From an uncultured Eubacteriales bacterium (GTDB lineage Bacteria; Bacillota; Clostridia; Peptostreptococcales; Anaerovoracaceae), in assembly GCA_902801255.1 (NCBI GenBank), contig CADCHO010000018.1, forward strand, positions 1 to 36,389: a DNA stretch of 36,389 nucleotides, given 5' to 3'. The notes under the pieces are model-generated. The model did not search any database. It had not been told where the DNA came from and worked only from the letters and a program-made list of their open reading frames with translations. Position numbers and translations under genes: made by a program. Within the stretch, counting starts at the first letter, position 1; the number at the start of each line of letters is the position of its first letter. Shown here piece by piece: positions 14,900 to 22,471 of this stretch.

Positions 14900-17032
14900 C
14901 TATGCGAGCGCTGCCTCCGACAGCTGCGATATCGCTGTGTCTCTGTATATCTCACAGGTTTCCATAAGTTCTTTATGGGTTCCCTTGCCTACTATCCTTC
15001 CCTCATCGAGCACGATTATCTGCTCCGCATGGAGGATCGTTCCTACTCTCTGTGCCACTATGATGCGCGTACTGCCGGTTATCTGTTCGGCAAGCGCTTT
15101 TCTGAGAGTGACGTCTGTCTTCATATCAAGGGCTGAGAATGAATCGTCAAACAGCATGATCGCAGGTTTTTTCACGACCGCCCTTGCGATCGCAAGTCTC
15201 TGCTTCTGACCGCCCGATACATTGGCGCCGCCCTGCGACACCTCCCGGTCAAAGCCCTCAGGCCTTTCATCTATGAATTCAGCAGCCTGGGCTATATCTG
15301 CAGCCCGTCTTATTTCCTCATCGCTCGCATCCTCATCACCCCAGCGGATGTTTTCAGCCACGGTGCCGGAGAAGAGTATGCCTTTCTGCGGTACATATCC
15401 AATGGCATCTCTAAGTGACTCAAGACTGATGTCTCTTACATCGATGCCGCCCACGGTGACCCTTCCTTCCGTAACATCGAAAAATCTCGGTATCAGGTTG
15501 ATAAGCGTAGTCTTTCCGCATCCAGTTGCGCCAATGATGGCAGTAGTTTCACCCGGCTTTGCAGTGAAGTCGATATCCGTCAGGACATCCTCCTCAGCGT
15601 CCGGATACCTGAATGTAACATGCTCGAACCTGATCTCAGCGCCCTTCCTGTGTCCGTCTGCTTCATCCGCGGTCAGGATCTCCGCATCTTCCCTGTTCTT
15701 TATGGAAGTCTCCGTATTAAGCACTTCATAGACTCTGTCCGCAGCTATTCCCGCTCTCGGAATGAATATGGCCATGCTGGCTATCATCAGGAACGAGAAA
15801 ACTATCTCCATAGCATATGCGATGAATGCTGTCATGGTGCCTACCTGGAGACCGCCTGTGTCGATGCGCCCTGCCGAGACCCATGTGATCCAGATCGAAA
15901 GACCATACATGATGATCATGAGTAAAGGTGTGATCGATATCATCGTCCTATTTACGAATAGCTGGTTACGGTAAAGGTCATTGTTAGCCTTGTCGAAACG
16001 CTCTTCTTCGGTCTCTTCCCTGCCGAATGCGCGTATTACCTGGATACCTGTCAGTATCTCACGCGATACAGCGTTGAGAGCATCTATGAGGGTCTGCATT
16101 ATCCTGAACTTAGGCATCGCTATGACGAACATGGCCCCCGCCATAAGCAGAATAGCAATGACTCCTGTCACTATCACGAAGTTCATGTGCGCATGCGTCT
16201 GATATACCTTTATGATAGACCATGTGCATATACATGGCGCAAAGAGCATCATTCTCAGCATCATGGTCGATGTCATCTGTACCTGCTGGATGTCGTTCGT
16301 GGCACGGGTTATCAGGGACGATGTCCTGAATTCTGTCATCTCAGCATTTGAGAACGACATTACATTAGCAAAAAGGCGTGATCTCAGATCACGTCCTATA
16401 CTGGCTCCGACTCTTGCTGCCAGGAGCGATATAAGAGTGGTGAATATCATAACAGAAACAGACATCAGCAGCATAAGGCCGCCGCATCTGAACATGAACG
16501 AATTCTGGATGGCAAGGAGATCGAGGCCCGCCTCCTGGTCGCAGTCTCCTGCATAAGCAATGCCCATGGCGAGCATATTGCTGTTCATTTCGCGGCTTCT
16601 TCCGCTGATCGATGAAATGTTTTCACTTCCGCCGCCGGCAGAAGCCTCAGCATCAGACAGGGTTTCCCCATTCTTCTCGGCATAGCGTCTCACCAGCGGG
16701 GTGAGCAGGACTTCATCCAGCTCATCCAGCTCATCTTCAGACATATTTCTTCTGTGATAAACACCACCAGTATCCGATGTCTCAGTGTCAAACGCGTTCT
16801 CCCAGAAGGACCGCTGGCCGTCTGTCATCAGAGCCCCTGCTGCTTTGAACTCTGTCTCGGTTATGGCTTCAGGTACAATATGCTCTATGCCTCTGTTCTG
16901 GATGCCTGTATCGATAAGCGCCTGCGTGTACTGCGGCAAATTCATCTCACAAAAAGCCTGTCCTGCCATAAGAAGCAGAACAAGCAACGCAGTCCATTTA
17001 TAAGGTATCAGTGTCCTGAAGAGATTCTTCAT
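14900..17032 (-). CDS. ABC exporter half-transporter with degenerate ATP site (MdlA/LmrC type)
   Basis: Partner of the next gene. The 710-residue protein has a first membrane helix at about 12-30, then an extracytoplasmic insertion of about 140 residues before helix two (near 178-205), as in many clostridial members of this branch. The ATPase domain has Walker A GATGCGKT (501-508) and an intact VSGGQ (605-609). Walker B is IMLFDD, with Asp630 in place of the catalytic Glu, and Gln661 replaces the switch His (VAQRVGTI). These changes mark the non-hydrolysing half of heterodimeric exporters. It starts three bases after the LOG-family gene. The substrate cannot be inferred from the insertion. 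Confidence 0.93.
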   Translation of the reverse strand: MKNLFRTLIPYKWTALLVLLLMAGQAFCEMNLPQYTQALIDTGIQNRGIEHIVPEAITETEFKAAGALMTDGQRSFWENAFDTETSDTGGVYHRRNMSEDELDELDEVLLTPLVRRYAEKNGETLSDAEASAGGGSENISSISGRSREMNSNMLAMGIAYAGDCDQEAGLDLLAIQNSFMFRCGGLMLLMSVSVMIFTTLISLLAARVGASIGRDLRSRLFANVMSFSNAEMTEFRTSSLITRATNDIQQVQMTSTMMLRMMLFAPCICTWSIIKVYQTHAHMNFVIVTGVIAILLMAGAMFVIAMPKFRIMQTLIDALNAVSREILTGIQVIRAFGREETEEERFDKANNDLYRNQLFVNRTMISITPLLMIIMYGLSIWITWVSAGRIDTGGLQVGTMTAFIAYAMEIVFSFLMIASMAIFIPRAGIAADRVYEVLNTETSIKNREDAEILTADEADGHRKGAEIRFEHVTFRYPDAEEDVLTDIDFTAKPGETTAIIGATGCGKTTLINLIPRFFDVTEGRVTVGGIDVRDISLESLRDAIGYVPQKGILFSGTVAENIRWGDEDASDEEIRRAADIAQAAEFIDERPEGFDREVSQGGANVSGGQKQRLAIARAVVKKPAIMLFDDSFSALDMKTDVTLRKALAEQITGSTRIIVAQRVGTILHAEQIIVLDEGRIVGKGTHKELMETCEIYRDTAISQLSEAALA

Positions 17033-17035
17033 TTA

Positions 17036-17617
17036 TCAGTCGTATTTTGAGGTCCTTGTTTCGTCTATACTGCCTACTGTCTCAAGAGCGCGCACTATAT
17101 CCTCCAGACATCTGACCTCTATCACATTGTCGCGGTCAAGCTGCCTGCAGAAATCCTGCGCTCTCATATCATCAAGGAAGCTGAAAAAGCGGTCATAATA
17201 GCCGTTTACGTTATATATCATCACCGGCTTGTTGACTTTGCCGAGCAGTCCAAGGCGTTTGTATGTCATGACCTCAGTGATTTCATCAAGGGTGCCCATC
17301 CCGCCCGGAAGAGCAATAAATGCGTCCCCGTTTTCTATCATCCAGTTCCGCCTTGCCGACATGTCATCAGAGATCACGACCTCCGCAAGATCATCGCGTG
17401 TCTCCTCGGCAAGAATAAAGAACCGCGGCGTGACGCCTATCGCCTCGCCGCCTCCTTCGATCAGAGCATCAGAAACCGCGCCCATCATACCGGAGTTGCC
17501 CGCTCCGTAGACAAGTGTGTGGCCTTTTGCCGCCATCCACGCGCCAAGCTCCCTGGCACGTGCGATGTATTCAGGATCCATTCCTTCCGCTGCTCCGCAA
17601 TATACTGTTATATTCAT
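17036..17617 (-). CDS. LOG-family nucleoside 5'-monophosphate phosphoribohydrolase
   Basis: Rossmann-fold protein of 193 residues in the LOG/TIGR00730 family, whose members release the base from (often N6-modified) AMP or other nucleotides. The motif MSARRNWM (86-93) and PGGMGTLDE (104-112) together form the active site and both are intact; VYGAGNSGMMGAVSDA near 36-51 is the nucleotide-binding loop. In bacteria outside plant associations the physiological substrate is often unknown, so cytokinin production should not be assumed. The ATG directly follows the glutaminase stop codon (TAG then ATG), and the stop is three bases before the ABC gene, so the three are tightly coupled. Confidence 0.92.
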   Translation of the reverse strand: MNITVYCGAAEGMDPEYIARARELGAWMAAKGHTLVYGAGNSGMMGAVSDALIEGGGEAIGVTPRFFILAEETRDDLAEVVISDDMSARRNWMIENGDAFIALPGGMGTLDEITEVMTYKRLGLLGKVNKPVMIYNVNGYYDRFFSFLDDMRAQDFCRQLDRDNVIEVRCLEDIVRALETVGSIDETRTSKYD

Positions 17618-18700
17618 CTACATCACCGATCTGGCCTGCATGTCTTTGAGGACTGTTTCATCAGAGTTTTCATCAGCGTTTTCCTTATCCCACTCAGGAT
17701 CATAGAACAGGTTGAGTCTCAGCTTGTTGGAGATCTCCCTGAGGAGCTTGCATCCGGCGATACTGTTGCCCTGAGCGTCAAGTGCAGGTCCGAATACGCC
17801 TATACCTGCGCGCTTGTCGGAAACTGAAAGAAGTCCGCCGCCGACTCCTGACTTTGTAGGGATGCCTACTTTGATCGCAAATGTTCCGGATCCGTCATAC
17901 ATGCCGCATGTAAGCATCAGAGTCTTGGCGATACGTGCCGTGCGCGAAGACATATATCTCTTTCCGTCGACTACGCATACACCGTCATTGGCAAGCTTCT
18001 TTCCGAGGTTCGCAAGCGATTCGGCAGTGACATTCATGGAGCACATCTTTGTATAGAATCTGAGAGTATCCTCTACATCAGTCGTTATGATGCCCTTGCT
18101 CTCGAGCAGATACGCGATGGAGCGGTTACGTGAGCATGTCTTCATTTCTGAATCGAATACAGACTCGTTAAGCTCTATATCCATGTCCGAGCATACATTT
18201 CTTGTATATCTGATCATGTCCTGGAACGACACCTCAGGCAGAAGAAGTCCGCATACAGCCAGAGCTCCGGAGTTGATGAGCGGATTGTACGGTTTCGAAT
18301 TACTGACATCCAGCTCGACCAGAGAGTCAAAAGCTTCTCCTGAAGGTTCCATGCCCACCTTCCTGAACACCGCCTTGAGTCCGCATACTTCCAATGCTAC
18401 TATGAGCATTATTACTTTTGAAACAGACTGTATCGTAAACCTTGTATCGTAATCACCCAGGCAGATTTTATCGCCCTTAAGAGGATACAGGCATATTCCG
18501 AGCTGATGAGGATCCATTTTGCCCAGCTCCGGGATATACGTTGCTACTGCACCCTTTGGGATCTCTTCTCTGGCAAGATTCATCGCCTTATCGATGATCT
18601 CCGCTGCTCTTTTTGTTTCTATCAGTTGATAATGCTTATCAATAACAGGTTCCGCTGCCGTCTCGGTTACGAGCACTTTTTCGTTTGTATTATCAGCCAT
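17618..18700 (-). CDS. glsA: glutaminase (serine-dependent beta-lactamase-like fold)
   Basis: Hydrolyses glutamine to glutamate and ammonia. The 360-residue protein has the catalytic QSVSKV with Ser92 and Lys95. It also has SKPYNPLINSGAL (135-147), the segment with NRSIAYLL, and PTKSGVGGGL (281-290), all family hallmarks. It is somewhat longer than the usual 310 residues, with a polar N-terminal extension of about 25 residues and an acidic C-terminal tail. GGAGG lies six bases before the ATG. It is the first gene of the operon that continues with LOG, the ABC pair and phosphoglucomutase; a perfect TATAAT lies about 66 bases upstream. Glutaminases can aid acid resistance by ammonia release, but nothing here shows that role. 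Confidence 0.95.
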   Translation of the reverse strand: MADNTNEKVLVTETAAEPVIDKHYQLIETKRAAEIIDKAMNLAREEIPKGAVATYIPELGKMDPHQLGICLYPLKGDKICLGDYDTRFTIQSVSKVIMLIVALEVCGLKAVFRKVGMEPSGEAFDSLVELDVSNSKPYNPLINSGALAVCGLLLPEVSFQDMIRYTRNVCSDMDIELNESVFDSEMKTCSRNRSIAYLLESKGIITTDVEDTLRFYTKMCSMNVTAESLANLGKKLANDGVCVVDGKRYMSSRTARIAKTLMLTCGMYDGSGTFAIKVGIPTKSGVGGGLLSVSDKRAGIGVFGPALDAQGNSIAGCKLLREISNKLRLNLFYDPEWDKENADENSDETVLKDMQARSVM

Positions 18701-18765
18701 TTTGACCTCCCTGCTGCAGTCACTGCGCCTTGTAAAGAGCAGTAAGCAACGCTTGTTGATATCAG

Positions 18766-18771
18766 ATTATA
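18766..18771 (-). promoter_or_regulatory. -10 element of the glutaminase operon promoter
   Basis: A perfect TATAAT on the minus strand. No good -35 is found at 16-18 bases (TTTTGA, GTTTTG or TGTTTT are the options), so an activator or a weak promoter is possible. The start site would fall near 18759, about 58 bases before the glsA ATG. The operator-like dyad at 18824 lies just over 50 bases upstream. Confidence 0.5.
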
Positions 18772-18823
18772 GTTAATTAATTGTACATCAAAACAGCCTT
18801 TTATGAAAGGCAGGCACGTATTA

Positions 18824-18845
18824 TTAATCCCCTGCCCGGGGTTAA
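18824..18845. promoter_or_regulatory. putative CsoR-family operator
   Basis: A 22-base dyad with the pattern TTAA-N-CCC-NN-GC-NN-GGG-N-TTAA, matching its own reverse complement at 14 of 22 positions. A C-tract and a G-tract flanked by A/T is the general form of operators bound by CsoR/RcnR/FrmR-type repressors. Its right end overlaps the -35 of the metal-sensor gene, so binding would block that promoter. Confidence 0.55.
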
Positions 18846-18870
18846 CTTTTCAAAGCGCTTTTGTTAAAAT
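18842..18870 (+). promoter_or_regulatory. promoter of the His-rich metal sensor gene
   Basis: TTAACT (four of six) at 18842-18847, a 17-base spacer, and TAAAAT (five of six) at 18865-18870. Transcription would start near 18877, followed by a GGGGAGG ribosome binding site five bases before the ATG at 18907. Confidence 0.65.
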
Positions 18871-18906
18871 GCATATTATCAGGAAAATGAATCCGGGGAG
18901 GCTGAA

Positions 18907-19311
18907 ATGTCAGACAATCACGAACACGGTCACACTCATGAACACGAACATTTTCATGAGCATACGCATGTAGACGAGAACGGTCACGAATACACACATA
19001 CACATGTACATGGCAGCGGGTCGCATCACCATGAGCACGGTCATGTCCACTCTGCAGAACATACAAAAGCAGTAATGAACAGAATGAGCCGTATAATAGG
19101 CCACATGGAATCCACCAAGCGAATGGTGGAAGACGGCCGCGACTGTTCCGAAGTGCTGATCCAGCTCTCAGCTATTGAATCAGCTATCAAATCGGTTAGC
19201 CGCGTGATCCTCAAAGAACACATGTCTACCTGCATCATAGATGCCGTCAAGCACGACGATCTTGATACCATAGAAGAACTCAATAAGGCTATCGATAAAT
19301 TTATAAGATAA
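18907..19311 (+). CDS. CsoR/FrmR-family metal-sensing repressor with His-rich N-terminal extension
   Basis: DUF156-family all-helical repressor that binds metal (Cu, Ni or Co in known members) and then leaves its operator. Residues 53-134 are the normal repressor: AVMNRMSRIIGHMESTKRMV, then GRDCSEVLIQL with Cys80 and LKEHMSTCI with His105 and Cys109. This is the Cys-His-Cys pattern of the CsoR metal site. Residues 1-52 hold 20 histidines, mostly alternating with Glu, Thr or Gly. Such an extension is not part of standard CsoR; it could buffer metal or tune specificity towards nickel or zinc. No metal transporter gene is adjacent, which is unusual. A G/C-tract dyad overlaps its promoter, suggesting autoregulation. 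Confidence 0.9.
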   Translation: MSDNHEHGHTHEHEHFHEHTHVDENGHEYTHTHVHGSGSHHHEHGHVHSAEHTKAVMNRMSRIIGHMESTKRMVEDGRDCSEVLIQLSAIESAIKSVSRVILKEHMSTCIIDAVKHDDLDTIEELNKAIDKFIR

Positions 19312-19330
19312 ATTATTTTTGCATATACAG

Positions 19331-19367
19331 AAAATGGAGCATCTGCCGATGCTCCATTTTTGTTTTT
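19331..19367 (+). terminator. bidirectional Rho-independent terminator
   Basis: A perfect 13-base stem (19331-19343 with 19348-19360; core ATGGAGCATC) and four-base loop, followed by TTGTTTTT-type sequence on the plus strand and ending in TTTT on the minus strand. It lies between the convergent metal-sensor and flavodiiron genes and can serve both. Confidence 0.9.
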
Positions 19368-19382
19368 CTGTTGTCTTGCGGT

Positions 19383-20564
19383 TTATTTGTAAGCAGCTGC
19401 GAGTTCCTCAGCAAGTGCATCGAGCTGTGCTCTGCTTGCGTCATTCAATGCCGAGATGATTTTTACATCATTTTCGCAGTATGTCATGTTCTTGCATCCT
19501 TCGAGCATGCCCTTCATGACCTTTGCAGCCTGCGGTGCCCAGGATCCGTTCTCGATGAACGCGAGTCTCTTGTTCTGATAATTGCGCTCAGTAAGTGACT
19601 CGATGAATTCCCTCATGAACGGGAAGATGCCGTTATTGAAAGTCGTAGTAGCAAATACGACTGTATCGTATCTGAATGCGTCTTCAACAGCTTCAGCGAT
19701 GTCGTCCCTTGCAAGGTCTGTTACTTCGACTTCAGGTACACCCATTGCCTCAAGCTTCTCCGCAAGGAGCTCTACCGCCTTCTTTGTGTTGCCATATACA
19801 GAAGTATAAGCTATAACAACACCCTTCGATTCAGACTCATACTTTGACCATGTATCGTAAAGTCCGATGTAGTAGCCGAGGTCGGATACGAGAACAGGGC
19901 CGTGAAGTGCACAGATGATCTCAATATCCAGCTTGGCAGCTTTCTTGAGAACTGCCTGAACCTGAGGGCCGTACTTTCCGACGATACCGAAATAGTAGCG
20001 TCTTGCCTCACATGCCCAGTCGTCGTCCTCTTCGCTTGTTTCGCCGATCACATCAAGTGCTCCGAATCTTCCGAAGCCATCTGCCGAAAACAGCACTTTA
20101 TCTGTCGCATCATAGGTCATGATGACTTCAGGCCAGTGCACCATCGGAGCTGCGATGAAGTTCAGAACATGTCCGCCGAGATCAAGAGTATCGCCTTCCT
20201 TTACGACTACTCTTCTGTCAGCAAAATCTTCGCCTTCGAAGAAGTTTGCTATCATTGTGAACGCCTTCTGTGACGAGACGATCTTTGCATCAGGGAATGC
20301 GTTCATGAATCCCATGATCGACCCGGAGTGATCCGGCTCCATGTGCTGGATAACGAGGTAGTCAGGAGCACCTGCAGCTTCCCTTACCTTGCCGATCCAC
20401 TCGTCTGTGAAATGAGCGTCAACGGAATCCATGACTGCGGTTTTTTCACCCTTTACTACATATGAATTGTAGGCCATACCGTCCGGAACTATATAATGGC
20501 CCTCAAAGAGGTCGATGTCGTGATCGTTGACACCGACATACAGGATATCATTTGTAATCTTCAT
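19383..20564 (-). CDS. fprA: flavodiiron protein (FprA family A-type flavoprotein)
   Basis: Reduces oxygen to water (or nitric oxide to nitrous oxide) at a diiron site fed by FMN, protecting anaerobes. The metallo-beta-lactamase domain (1-245) has the iron ligands HMEPDH (His74, Glu76, Asp78, His79), His143 in MVHWPE, Asp162 and His221 in LHGP. The flavodoxin domain follows with the FMN phosphate loop TSVYGNT (254-260). At 393 residues it is a class A protein without a fused rubredoxin, so electrons must come from a separate rubredoxin or reductase not in this window. It lies 24 bases after desulfoferrodoxin and shares its promoter. AAGGAG is rather far (about 11 bases) from the ATG. Confidence 0.96.
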   Translation of the reverse strand: MKITNDILYVGVNDHDIDLFEGHYIVPDGMAYNSYVVKGEKTAVMDSVDAHFTDEWIGKVREAAGAPDYLVIQHMEPDHSGSIMGFMNAFPDAKIVSSQKAFTMIANFFEGEDFADRRVVVKEGDTLDLGGHVLNFIAAPMVHWPEVIMTYDATDKVLFSADGFGRFGALDVIGETSEEDDDWACEARRYYFGIVGKYGPQVQAVLKKAAKLDIEIICALHGPVLVSDLGYYIGLYDTWSKYESESKGVVIAYTSVYGNTKKAVELLAEKLEAMGVPEVEVTDLARDDIAEAVEDAFRYDTVVFATTTFNNGIFPFMREFIESLTERNYQNKRLAFIENGSWAPQAAKVMKGMLEGCKNMTYCENDVKIISALNDASRAQLDALAEELAAAYK

Positions 20565-20588
20565 TCTCGATTAATCTCCTTGGTTTAA

Positions 20589-20966
20589 TTATTCTGCTTT
20601 CCAGAGCGAGTGCAGGTTGCAATATGCATAAACAGCCTCTACCTCATCTCCATCGCAGATCTTGAAGCATGCAGCAGGAGCTTCTCCAGGATTGAGTGCT
20701 TTTCTCTGATTGCCCTGCTTTGTCTTAAGCGCGATCCATTCGATGTAGTGCTCAGGAACCATTGGATGCTCTGCAGCTCCTACCTTTACCTCTACGACGT
20801 CGCCCTTTACTTCAAAAACAGGCACGTGCTTTTCAACAGCAGCATCTGTTGTCCCCGCAACGATCTCCTTCATAGGCTCTCCACAGCATATAACAGGAAC
20901 ACCGGTTTTCTTTACGATAGCTACGATCTGTCCGCAATGCGCACACTGATAAAATTTCATTTCCAT
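20589..20966 (-). CDS. dfx: desulfoferrodoxin (two-iron superoxide reductase)
   Basis: Reduces superoxide to hydrogen peroxide without making oxygen, suited to anaerobes. The N-terminal desulforedoxin-like domain has the rubredoxin-type centre Cys8, Cys11, Cys27 and Cys28. The C-terminal catalytic domain has the His4-Cys iron site: His47 (in EKHVPV), His67, His73, Cys116 and His119 (CNLHSLW), plus the loop Glu45-Lys46 that assists catalysis. At 125 residues it is a complete class I enzyme. GGGAGG lies seven bases before the ATG. It is the first gene of a two-gene unit with fprA, pairing superoxide and oxygen removal. Confidence 0.97.
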   Translation of the reverse strand: MEMKFYQCAHCGQIVAIVKKTGVPVICCGEPMKEIVAGTTDAAVEKHVPVFEVKGDVVEVKVGAAEHPMVPEHYIEWIALKTKQGNQRKALNPGEAPAACFKICDGDEVEAVYAYCNLHSLWKAE

Positions 20967-21008
20967 AATTATCCTCCCGGTAAAAGTTACCTTTAATTCA
21001 TCCTGATA

Positions 21009-21037
21009 ATTGTAGCATAGCGAGGCAAAACGGGCAA
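21009..21037 (-). promoter_or_regulatory. promoter of dfx-fprA
   Basis: TTGCCC (four of six) at 21032-21037, 17-base spacer, TACAAT (five of six) at 21009-21014. The start site would lie near 21002 with a leader of about 36 bases. The palindrome GCAATTGC at 21034-21041 overlaps the -35 and might bind a regulator. Confidence 0.65.
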
Positions 21038-21056
21038 TTGCGGGACCGCTTTTTTA

Positions 21057-21086
21057 TTGACGGGTATCGCTTTAGCATGGTAAATT
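21057..21086 (+). promoter_or_regulatory. promoter of the GNAT gene at 21144
   Basis: TTGACG (five of six) at 21057-21062, an 18-base spacer and TAAATT (four of six) at 21081-21086. The start site near 21093 is only about six bases before the first in-frame ATG at 21099, which supports the later start at 21144. Confidence 0.55.
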
Positions 21087-21143
21087 AATGTATCAAAAAT
21101 GAGTAAAAAAGCAAGTTTAAATAATCAAACGGAGGACAGCAAA

Positions 21144-21701
21144 ATGAAGACTTTACCTTTCAGATATGAGGTTATGGACGGCAAGGGAGAGCCTATGTTT
21201 ATAGATTTCAGAAGAGCCACTGTGGACGATCTTGACAAGGTGATCGCACTTCAGAATGAAATAGTGGAAGCTCTGCCTGATAAAGACCTTTACGCTACTT
21301 TCACCAGGGAGGAATCTCTTGGCCAGCTAGAACACGATATCTGCATGATGGCCGAGTGTGACGGTGAAGTCGCGGGCTATTCCGTTATGATACCGAACGA
21401 TCCTGACAACCCGGAAAACTACGGCAAATACTTCAATTATGACAGAGAGCAGCTGGCGAAAACGGTCTCCATGGACCTTACGATGGTCGCTCCTAAATAC
21501 AGAGGGCGCGGTATACAGCGTATTTTCAATAAGCTGCGTCTCGGCATGGCCGCTGAGATGGGAGCTTCCGAAGCGCTGACTACCATATCTCCTGACAATC
21601 CATACAGCTACAGGAACTTCCTGGTACTCAACTTCGACATCGTCGATGAAAGAGAGCTGTATGGCGGAAAGCGCCGTTACATACTCCGCAAGGAATTCTG
21701 A
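21144..21701 (+). CDS. GNAT-family N-acetyltransferase
   Basis: Acetyl-CoA-dependent acyltransferase of 185 residues. The coenzyme A loop is visible as VSMDLTMVAPKYRGRGIQRI, with the R-G-R-G pattern, and the fold starts with IDFRRATVDDLDKVIALQNE. The ending NPYSYRNFLVLNFDIVDERE, YGGKRRYIL is typical of a GNAT C-terminal strand. The frame is open to an ATG at 21099, but that codon has no ribosome binding site and lies next to the predicted transcription start. The ATG at 21144 has GGAGG eight bases upstream and is chosen. The substrate is unknown. The gene stands alone on the plus strand between two minus-strand units. Confidence 0.88.
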   Translation: MKTLPFRYEVMDGKGEPMFIDFRRATVDDLDKVIALQNEIVEALPDKDLYATFTREESLGQLEHDICMMAECDGEVAGYSVMIPNDPDNPENYGKYFNYDREQLAKTVSMDLTMVAPKYRGRGIQRIFNKLRLGMAAEMGASEALTTISPDNPYSYRNFLVLNFDIVDERELYGGKRRYILRKEF

Positions 21702-21706
21702 CATGC

Positions 21707-21734
21707 AAAAAGCGGGCAGGTCGCTCGCTTTTTT
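21707..21734 (+). terminator. bidirectional terminator between GNAT and thioesterase genes
   Basis: An 11-base stem (21707-21717 with 21723-21733, one G-U pair) around the loop AGGTC, flanked by an A-run on one side and a T-run on the other, so it can stop transcription from both directions. It begins five bases after the GNAT stop and ends six before the convergent thioesterase stop. Confidence 0.85.
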
Positions 21735-21739
21735 AATAG

Positions 21740-22471
21740 CTATTTAAATGCGCATGTAAAGCATACTTTACCTTCTTCGTTTAGCGCTCCGATCTCCATG
21801 AACCAGTCTTCCGATGGACGGCTCACAAACCTGATGGTTTCACCCTCATAGCACTGCAGATGGTACTGCAGGTCCATTTCCGTGATGTTCATCTCCGCGA
21901 TCTGCGCACAGGTGAAGCATCCGAGCATGGCTCTGACGTAATTGCCGTTGTTGAAATGTCCGCCCCTGTCGATATCAACGGAGCGTATCCTGTATTCTCC
22001 TATCAGCTCAGCATTATCAAATTTTTTTCTGATCCTTGTAAAAGGTCTGTCGTCAGGCGGTGCAAGAGTATAGTCCGAATCCGGATAGACATCTGCCATA
22101 AGCGCCGGCCTGAAATCTTCCCTTTTCAGCAACGCCCATATGCTTCTGACATATGCAAGCTGTTCGCCGTCTTTGCAAAGCTCCCAGTCCCTTTCACAGA
22201 CTACCTTTTCAGCCGGCTGTATCCAGGTGGTTTGTTCAAGTATCTCCTGAACCAGAGGTCTCTTGTTTATTTTAAGCCTGATTTTTGAGACTATCCAGAA
22301 AAGCCCCTTCTCTTCAAGCTCAAGAGCGCCAATACCGATGGATTTCGCATGAAATCCGGCGGCATCCTGAAACATGTCAAGAAAGCCGGGTATGCTGATA
22401 CGCGAAGTTTCATTGCACATACTTGGCAATGCCCTTACGGTTTCTGTGTAACTGCAGTTTACCTTGCTCAT
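21740..22471 (-). CDS. acyl-ACP thioesterase (FatA/FatB-like, double hot-dog)
   Basis: Releases fatty acids from acyl carrier protein in the cytoplasm. The 243-residue protein has two hot-dog units: the first holds IPGFLDMFQDAAGFHA and GLFWIVSKIRLKI. The second holds the active-site segment DIDRGGHFNNGNYV (166-179), corresponding to the plant N-x-H-V-N-N motif with His172 and Asn174-Asn175. IRKKFDNAELIGEYRIR is the usual linker. The size matches bacterial members of the acyl-ACP thioesterase family. It overlaps the ROK kinase by four bases (ATGA), so translation is coupled. Chain-length preference cannot be judged. Confidence 0.9.
   Translation of the reverse strand: MSKVNCSYTETVRALPSMCNETSRISIPGFLDMFQDAAGFHAKSIGIGALELEEKGLFWIVSKIRLKINKRPLVQEILEQTTWIQPAEKVVCERDWELCKDGEQLAYVRSIWALLKREDFRPALMADVYPDSDYTLAPPDDRPFTRIRKKFDNAELIGEYRIRSVDIDRGGHFNNGNYVRAMLGCFTCAQIAEMNITEMDLQYHLQCYEGETIRFVSRPSEDWFMEIGALNEEGKVCFTCAFK

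Noticed and set aside
17036-17617. Cytokinin synthesis by the LOG-family protein
   Set aside because: LOG-family proteins are common in bacteria without plant contact and no isopentenyl transferase is nearby.
18809-18837. GGCAGG...CCTGCC hairpin in the divergent region before the metal sensor
   Set aside because: Six-base arms with a long loop and no T-run; the overlapping G/C-tract dyad explains the region better.
21089-21102. 14-base sequence TCATTTTTGATACA shared (inverted) with 26276-26289
   Set aside because: In an A/T-rich 36-kb window a handful of 14-base matches is expected by chance, and the two sites sit differently relative to their promoters.
21099-21143. Earlier ATG start for the GNAT gene
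   Set aside because: No ribosome binding site, and it lies about six bases from the predicted transcription start; the ATG at 21144 has GGAGG at ideal spacing.
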